47,814 nt of DNA from an uncultured Vibrio sp. (lineage in GTDB: Bacteria; Pseudomonadota; Gammaproteobacteria; Enterobacterales; Vibrionaceae), in the NCBI RefSeq assembly GCF_947488985.1, contig NZ_CANLBV010000026.1, positions 1 through 47,814 of the forward strand, given 5' to 3'. The notes under the pieces are model-generated. The model was not told the origin of the DNA. It saw only the letters and a list, made by a program, of their open reading frames with translations, and made no database searches. Positions 43,437-47,814 of the stretch are shown here, piece after piece. The position numbers were made by a program, and so were the translations under genes. Numbering within the stretch: position 1 is the stretch's first letter; each line of letters starts with the position of its first letter.

Positions 43437-43976
43437 ATGGAAAACAGCGTTAAAAATTACAACCTTTTAGCAAGAGTAATGCATTGGGTTTCAGCATTGA
43501 CAATCGTTGGCTTATTTGGCGCAGGGCTATGGATGGTTGATCTTTCATACTACAGCGAGTGGTATAAAACCGCGCCAGACTATCACCGTTCGGTAGGCAT
43601 TCTTTTGGCGGGTATGACCATTATCCGCTTTGTTTGGAAGTCTGTGACCGCGTCACCTAAAGTAGAAGGTAAAAGCTATGAAGTGGCGGCCGCGAAGGTT
43701 GCTCACGGCTTTATGTACCTTAACTTAGCGGTTTTATTTATTTCAGGTTATTTGATCTCAACATCCGATGGCCGTGGGATAGACGTGTTCAATTGGTTTA
43801 CCGTGCCAAGTCTGGGTGAACTGTTTGAGAACCAGTCTGATCTCGCAGGAACGATTCATTATTACGCTGCTTGGGTACTGATAATTATGGCTTCAGTGCA
43901 TGCCTTAGCAGCAATAAAACACCACGTTATCGACAAAGACGATACGCTACGAAAAATGATAGGAGCTTCAAAATGA
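43437..43976 (+). CDS. Cytochrome b561
   Basis: 179 residues, four membrane helices. Candidate haem histidines are His16 (ARVMHW), DYHRS, KVAHGF and SVHALAAIKHH. It is a bacterial b561-type electron carrier in the inner membrane. ATG 43437 with GGAAG upstream starts the conserved domain. It overlaps yceI by an ATGA, and b561-yceI pairs are common in proteobacteria. Confidence 0.9.
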   Translation: MENSVKNYNLLARVMHWVSALTIVGLFGAGLWMVDLSYYSEWYKTAPDYHRSVGILLAGMTIIRFVWKSVTASPKVEGKSYEVAAAKVAHGFMYLNLAVLFISGYLISTSDGRGIDVFNWFTVPSLGELFENQSDLAGTIHYYAAWVLIIMASVHALAAIKHHVIDKDDTLRKMIGASK

Positions 43977-44542
43977 AAAAGTCAATTATCGCTACAGGAT
44001 TAGCATTTGCTATGGCAATGCCTTTCGCTGCGAACGCCGCTGATTACGTGATTGATACAAAAGGTGCGCATGCTTCAGTTAACTTTAAAGTTAGCCACCT
44101 AGGTTACAGCTTTATCCAAGGCCGTTTTAACACATTCTCAGGTGATTTCTCATTTGATGAAAGCAACGTTGAAGCATCAAAAGTAAACGTAACTATTGAT
44201 ACAACAAGCCTTGATTCAAACCACGCAGAACGTGACAAGCACATCCGTAGCTCTGACTTCATTGATGCAGGTAAATTCTCCGACGCAACATTCAACAGCA
44301 CAAAAGTGGTTGATAAAGGCGACGGCAAACTTGAAGTCATGGGTGACCTTAAACTTCACGGCGTAACTAAGCCTATCGTTATCGAAGCTGAATTCATCGG
44401 TGCTGGTCAAGACCCATGGGGCGGTGAGCGTGCTGGTTTCGTTGGTACAACTCGTCTAGAACTTGCTGACTTCAACATTCCAGTAATGGGCGCTTCAAGC
44501 TACGTAGATATGGATCTACACGTTGAAGGTGTAAAGAAGTAA
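43973..44542 (+). CDS. yceI: YceI family periplasmic protein
   Basis: 189 residues with a signal peptide (cleaved near ANA, residue 22) and a lipocalin-like YceI domain (VIDTKGAHASVNFKVSHLGY), which binds polyisoprenoids in homologues. AGGAG lies 7 nt before the ATG, which overlaps the cytochrome stop codon. It likely works with the b561 protein on a lipid or quinone-like ligand. Confidence 0.93.
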   Translation: MKKSIIATGLAFAMAMPFAANAADYVIDTKGAHASVNFKVSHLGYSFIQGRFNTFSGDFSFDESNVEASKVNVTIDTTSLDSNHAERDKHIRSSDFIDAGKFSDATFNSTKVVDKGDGKLEVMGDLKLHGVTKPIVIEAEFIGAGQDPWGGERAGFVGTTRLELADFNIPVMGASSYVDMDLHVEGVKK

Positions 44543-44633
44543 TCTAGCTATTGATGATTGTTGGCTGGTATCAATCTTTTATGTAACACCAAAAGTTAAA
44601 TAGATACTTAGAAAGCAACAGTTAGAAAAAGAG

Positions 44634-44665
44634 AAAGGCGCAAAGTATTCACTTTGCGCCTTTTT
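44634..44665 (+). terminator. Terminator after yceI
   Basis: AAAGGCGCAAAGT pairs with ACTTTGCGCCTTT around ATTC, followed by a T run. Confidence 0.93.
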
Positions 44666-44723
44666 ATTATGGTAAATGGTAACGCGTTTCGATCTGTTTT
44701 GTGTCAAACCTTTAGTTGCGCTT

Positions 44724-44890
44724 TAATACCAATCGTAGTAAATAACTGGTCAGCCTAGCTTGTTAAAACGCTCGATAACTGCGTTAGAATTTTTGATTGT
44801 AGAATAACTACTTATCGAAAAATCCCGCCTTGTTCTCAAGCATTTTTCCTGCGCTATTTTTGATCACTTACTTACTGTGATTGGTATAAG
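44724..44890. repeat. MITE-like repeat, full copy
   Basis: About 166 bp bounded by imperfect inverted ends: ATACCAATCGTAGTAAATAA at left, and at right the complement of ATACCAATCACAGTAAGTAA. No coding potential. Partial copies are at 1-78 and 1995-2052. It is probably a non-autonomous mobile repeat. Confidence 0.8.
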
Positions 44891-45054
44891 CCACCATTTA
44901 CTTTAGCCAGTCAACGTTGCCATGACTGATTTTCGAGGCAAACAACTAATCCCGAATTGTTCAACCTTGTCCTAGTTAGCTAACCACTTCCTAGTAAACA
45001 GTCGTTAGCTACACGCTTCCTAGTTAAACCGTTGCAAGTTAAACCCTTAGCCAG

Positions 45055-46506
45055 TTAAGCCGTTTCTAGTTCCGCTTTTGGAACCACGTTTAGGCGGTCA
45101 CCGTAGATAGGGCGAAGTGCTTGCATCACCTCAGTACGAGTAAGAACACCCACCATCACACCGTTTTCCAATACTGGAAGCATATGTGGTTGGCTCACCT
45201 TCATCGCTTTTGCACGCTCTTCTAAAGAAAGAGAAGTCAGGCGAGTTGCGAAGCCCATGCTAGTCGTAGGGTACAGTTGCTCTTTGTCGATACATAGGAA
45301 CTCAGCAACATCAACTAGCTTGTCGTTTGCATCGATTGCCACAACGTCACGGCTCATTAGGTCTACGACTTTTTGGCCTTTAGTTGGGATGTAATCTTGG
45401 CACCAAAGGTCAACCATTACGTCGTGAACAGAGAAGATACCAACAAGACGACCTTCAACATCGCAAACAGGAGCGCTAACAAGTTGAGCGTCTAAAAGTG
45501 AGTCAATTGCCACTGATGTAGGCATTTCTACGCTTAGTGTAATTGGTTGAGTGTTCATGATTTGCTTGATAGTCGTTGCTGTATTCATAGTGATTTCCTT
45601 AACTGACGTAATTTCTGTTGTTTGTGTAATTGCAGTAATTTTTGCTGCTTTAAGTTGTGGGCGACGGTAGATGCTCCAATTGGCTAAGCCGACCAATACC
45701 GAACCACCTACAATGTTGCCGATTGTTACTGGCACCAAGTTTGCGGTGACAAATTTCATGATGTTTAGGTCTGCGTACTGGGCTGGTGTTGCGCCAATTT
45801 GCAGCCAAAAACTCTCTGGTGCGAATGCTTGAATCGTTATGCCTAGTGGAACCATGAACATATTCGCCACACAGTGCTCAAAGCCTGAGCTAACGAACAT
45901 TGCTACGGGTAATACGGTCATCATGGCTTTGGTCATGGCATTAGCAGAGCTGAACGTTAACCAAATGGCTAAACACACCAATAAGTTACAAAGCACACCC
46001 AAAGCAAAAGCTTGAACAGGGCTGTGGTGTAGCTTGTGTTGAGCAATATTCAGAGCATTTAAACCCCATTGCCCACCATCCAATTGATACAAGCCAGCTG
46101 CGCTTACTAGAGCCAAAAGGAACATGGCACCGATAAAGTTACCGACATAGACCTTGCCCCAAATAGACAGCATCTTAGTGAAGGTAATCTGCTTGTTAGC
46201 CCATGAGATGCTTGATAGCACTGAACTGGTAAATAGCTCGCCACCACAAATCACAATCAGGATTAAACCCATACTGAATGCAAGACCGCCGGCTAAGCGA
46301 CTCAACCCCCATCCAGCATCAGCGCTGCCCGTGGTTACCGTGATGTAGAATAGAAAAGCAAGCCCGATGAATGCGCCAGCCATGATTGCCAAACTCAATG
46401 TCATGCTGCTGGTTTTATTTGCTTTGCTTAATGCAAACTTCTCTGCTTCCGCCATCATCTCTGTTGGTGAGAACAGTTGATGATTTTCAGAAGTGCTGGT
46501 TGCCAT
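45055..46506 (-). CDS. FocA-type formate/nitrite channel fused to a CBS-domain pair
   Basis: 483 residues. Residues about 30-285 form an FNT channel with six helices, LCNLLVCLAIW and the pore motif FEHCVANMF. A linker rich in Thr/Ile (290-307) leads to two CBS domains (about 310-370 and 405-470), which usually bind adenine nucleotides. At the linker is an internal Met (45588) with AAGGA 7 nt upstream, so the CBS part (177 residues) may also be made alone. Formate is the likely substrate. A LysR regulator diverges. Confidence 0.85.
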   Translation of the reverse strand: MATSTSENHQLFSPTEMMAEAEKFALSKANKTSSMTLSLAIMAGAFIGLAFLFYITVTTGSADAGWGLSRLAGGLAFSMGLILIVICGGELFTSSVLSSISWANKQITFTKMLSIWGKVYVGNFIGAMFLLALVSAAGLYQLDGGQWGLNALNIAQHKLHHSPVQAFALGVLCNLLVCLAIWLTFSSANAMTKAMMTVLPVAMFVSSGFEHCVANMFMVPLGITIQAFAPESFWLQIGATPAQYADLNIMKFVTANLVPVTIGNIVGGSVLVGLANWSIYRRPQLKAAKITAITQTTEITSVKEITMNTATTIKQIMNTQPITLSVEMPTSVAIDSLLDAQLVSAPVCDVEGRLVGIFSVHDVMVDLWCQDYIPTKGQKVVDLMSRDVVAIDANDKLVDVAEFLCIDKEQLYPTTSMGFATRLTSLSLEERAKAMKVSQPHMLPVLENGVMVGVLTRTEVMQALRPIYGDRLNVVPKAELETA

Positions 46507-46779
46507 ATCCCCCCCTTAAACAATCCGTCATGTGTAATTCCTAGTGTTAATGACTTGGTTAATCCGTAATGGTTAATCAGTAATGTTTTGCAGGGCTCGT
46601 TGTGTCCTGCCATTCCAGATTAGGGCGTTGAGGGTTAGAGGTAAAATTGATAATTTTTAAAAATCACATCAAATTTATTGATATAGATTTGGTTACGAGT
46701 AGAATGAAATCGATTGAGCATCGGCTTGATAAAAAACGAGCTTCAGGACACAAATAATTCAAAGCATTAAGGATGAATT

Positions 46780-47685
46780 TTGCGTTATTCATTAAAGCAA
46801 CTCGCGGTATTTAATGCAGTGGCAGATTCCGGGAGTGTTAGTATTGCAGCAGACAAGTTGGCGTTGACTCAATCAGCGACAAGTATGTCTCTTGCACAGT
46901 TGGAAAAAATGCTCGGCAGGCCTTTGTTTGAAAGGCAGGGCAAGCAAATGGCCCTTACTCATTGGGGCATGTGGCTAAGGCCAAAAGCAAAGCGTTTACT
47001 GCAAGACGCGCAGCAAATTGAAATGGGTTTCTATGAGCAGCATTTATTGAGCGGAGAGCTTAAATTAGGTGCGAGCCAAACACCCGCAGAACACTTGGTT
47101 CCCGACCTCATCAGTATAATTGATAACAACTTTCCAGAGATGCGAATCTCACTCGGAGTACAAAGTACCGACGCTGTTATCGATGGCGTATTAGATTACA
47201 AATATGACTTGGGTGTTATCGAAGGCCGTTGTGACGATAGCCGAGTTCACCAAGAAGTGTGGTGTACGGACCATTTAACAGTGGTTGCATCCGCTCATCA
47301 TCCGTTTGCGAAGCGTGAACGTGTCAGTTTGGCGCAGTTAGAGCAAGCGAAGTGGGTATTACGCGAACACGGTTCGGGTACTCGCAAAGTTTTTGATAGC
47401 TCTATTCATCATTTAATTGGTGATCTTGATGTTTGGCGAGAGTATGAACACGTTCCTGTTTTAAGGAGTTTGGTAGCAAACGGCCCATATTTAACGTGTT
47501 TACCTTATCTAGACGTCGAGCAGTTTGTTGAATCAGGTCAGCTTGTGACCTTGAATGTTCCAGAACTTGAGATGGAGCGTACGCTTTCATTCATTTGGCG
47601 TGCCGATATGGCAGAAAACCCACTAGCTGAATGTATTAAGCGTGAAGGCAAGCGCATGATGAAAGGCAAACGGTCGGTTCTGTAA
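46780..47685 (+). CDS. LysR family transcriptional regulator
   Basis: 301 residues: an N-terminal winged helix (residues 1-60, LKQLAVFNAVADSGSVSIAA) and a periplasmic-binding-protein-like effector domain. The start is TTG with AAGGA 6 nt upstream. It is divergent from the FocA-CBS gene across 273 bp and may control it. A weak FNR-like motif (46678-46691) lies between. The last 129 bp of the window hold no gene. Confidence 0.9.
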   Translation: MRYSLKQLAVFNAVADSGSVSIAADKLALTQSATSMSLAQLEKMLGRPLFERQGKQMALTHWGMWLRPKAKRLLQDAQQIEMGFYEQHLLSGELKLGASQTPAEHLVPDLISIIDNNFPEMRISLGVQSTDAVIDGVLDYKYDLGVIEGRCDDSRVHQEVWCTDHLTVVASAHHPFAKRERVSLAQLEQAKWVLREHGSGTRKVFDSSIHHLIGDLDVWREYEHVPVLRSLVANGPYLTCLPYLDVEQFVESGQLVTLNVPELEMERTLSFIWRADMAENPLAECIKREGKRMMKGKRSVL

Positions 47686-47814
47686 GGTAGATTTGATAAA
47701 ACAGTAATAACTAGGGCGTGTTGATCTTTCGTGAGTGTTTTTTAAACAGCATGGTAAAGAGTTATAATTTGCTTCGCCAAAAGTAAAACCATAACCAATA
47801 CCATGCCAAGAACA

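Overview
The window looks like a Vibrio chromosome, most likely chromosome II of a Splendidus-clade-type species. This rests on gene content and order: a TonB2-type energy operon (DUF3450-TtpC-ExbB-ExbD-TonB-TPR), trxC next to a second fabH, nrdD-nrdG followed by an aromatic aminotransferase, DUF2986, DUF2164, and a short Vibrio-type repeat with imperfect terminal inverted repeats. The species and replicon assignment is inference; no search was run.

Layout. 1-2050: a minus-strand class 3 lipase and a five-tRNA cluster (Leu-Cys-Gly-Leu-Cys) between repeat copies. 2366-7644: assimilatory nitrite reduction (nirB, nirD, a nitrite/formate channel, and cobA, which starts siroheme synthesis for NirB), preceded by a perfect 7-1-7 Fur-type palindrome. 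7700-10060: a DUF4174 protein with a 9-bp tandem repeat, a NYN-domain protein, and a decayed CpxR/CpxA-like two-component system. 10140-11444: a sodium:dicarboxylate/glutamate-type symporter with a CRP-like site upstream. 11800-16930: a UUCG hairpin and the TonB2-type operon, ending in a strong terminator.

17670-24680 is the most unusual region. Behind Fur-like half-palindromes lie a PepSY-type membrane protein, DUF2271, DUF4198, a 109-residue secreted protein, a DUF6162-like anchored protein and a cluster-9-type metal ABC transporter with two binding proteins. Two adjacent secreted proteins are predicted to start with histidine after signal cleavage. The first binding protein and the permease each carry a single-nucleotide frameshift, and the last binding protein lacks the usual histidine ligands. 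I read it as a metal (iron, zinc or manganese) acquisition locus that is decaying in this strain, or as a site of two sequence errors.

24730-32250: mostly housekeeping and accessory genes (DUF2986, a YgbA-like nitrosative-stress protein, MATE pump and divergent AraC regulator, trxC, fabH2, GNAT, a YrbL-like kinase fold, a split YeeE/YedE thiosulfate-type transporter). 32413-38522: a secreted EEP nuclease, then the anaerobic ribonucleotide reductase operon with a perfect FNR site and two NrdR boxes 31 bp apart, an aromatic aminotransferase and a lipoprotein with a retropepsin-like domain. 38958-41567: YbiT-type ABC-F protein and an EAL phosphodiesterase. 41570-47814: a gene-poor stretch with phased A-tracts, an unknown 211-residue protein, DUF2164, a cytochrome b561-yceI pair, a full repeat copy, a FocA-type channel fused in frame to CBS domains, and a divergent LysR regulator.

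Anaerobic and iron physiology link many of these loci: nitrite reduction, formate/nitrite channels, anaerobic nucleotide reduction and TonB-dependent uptake.
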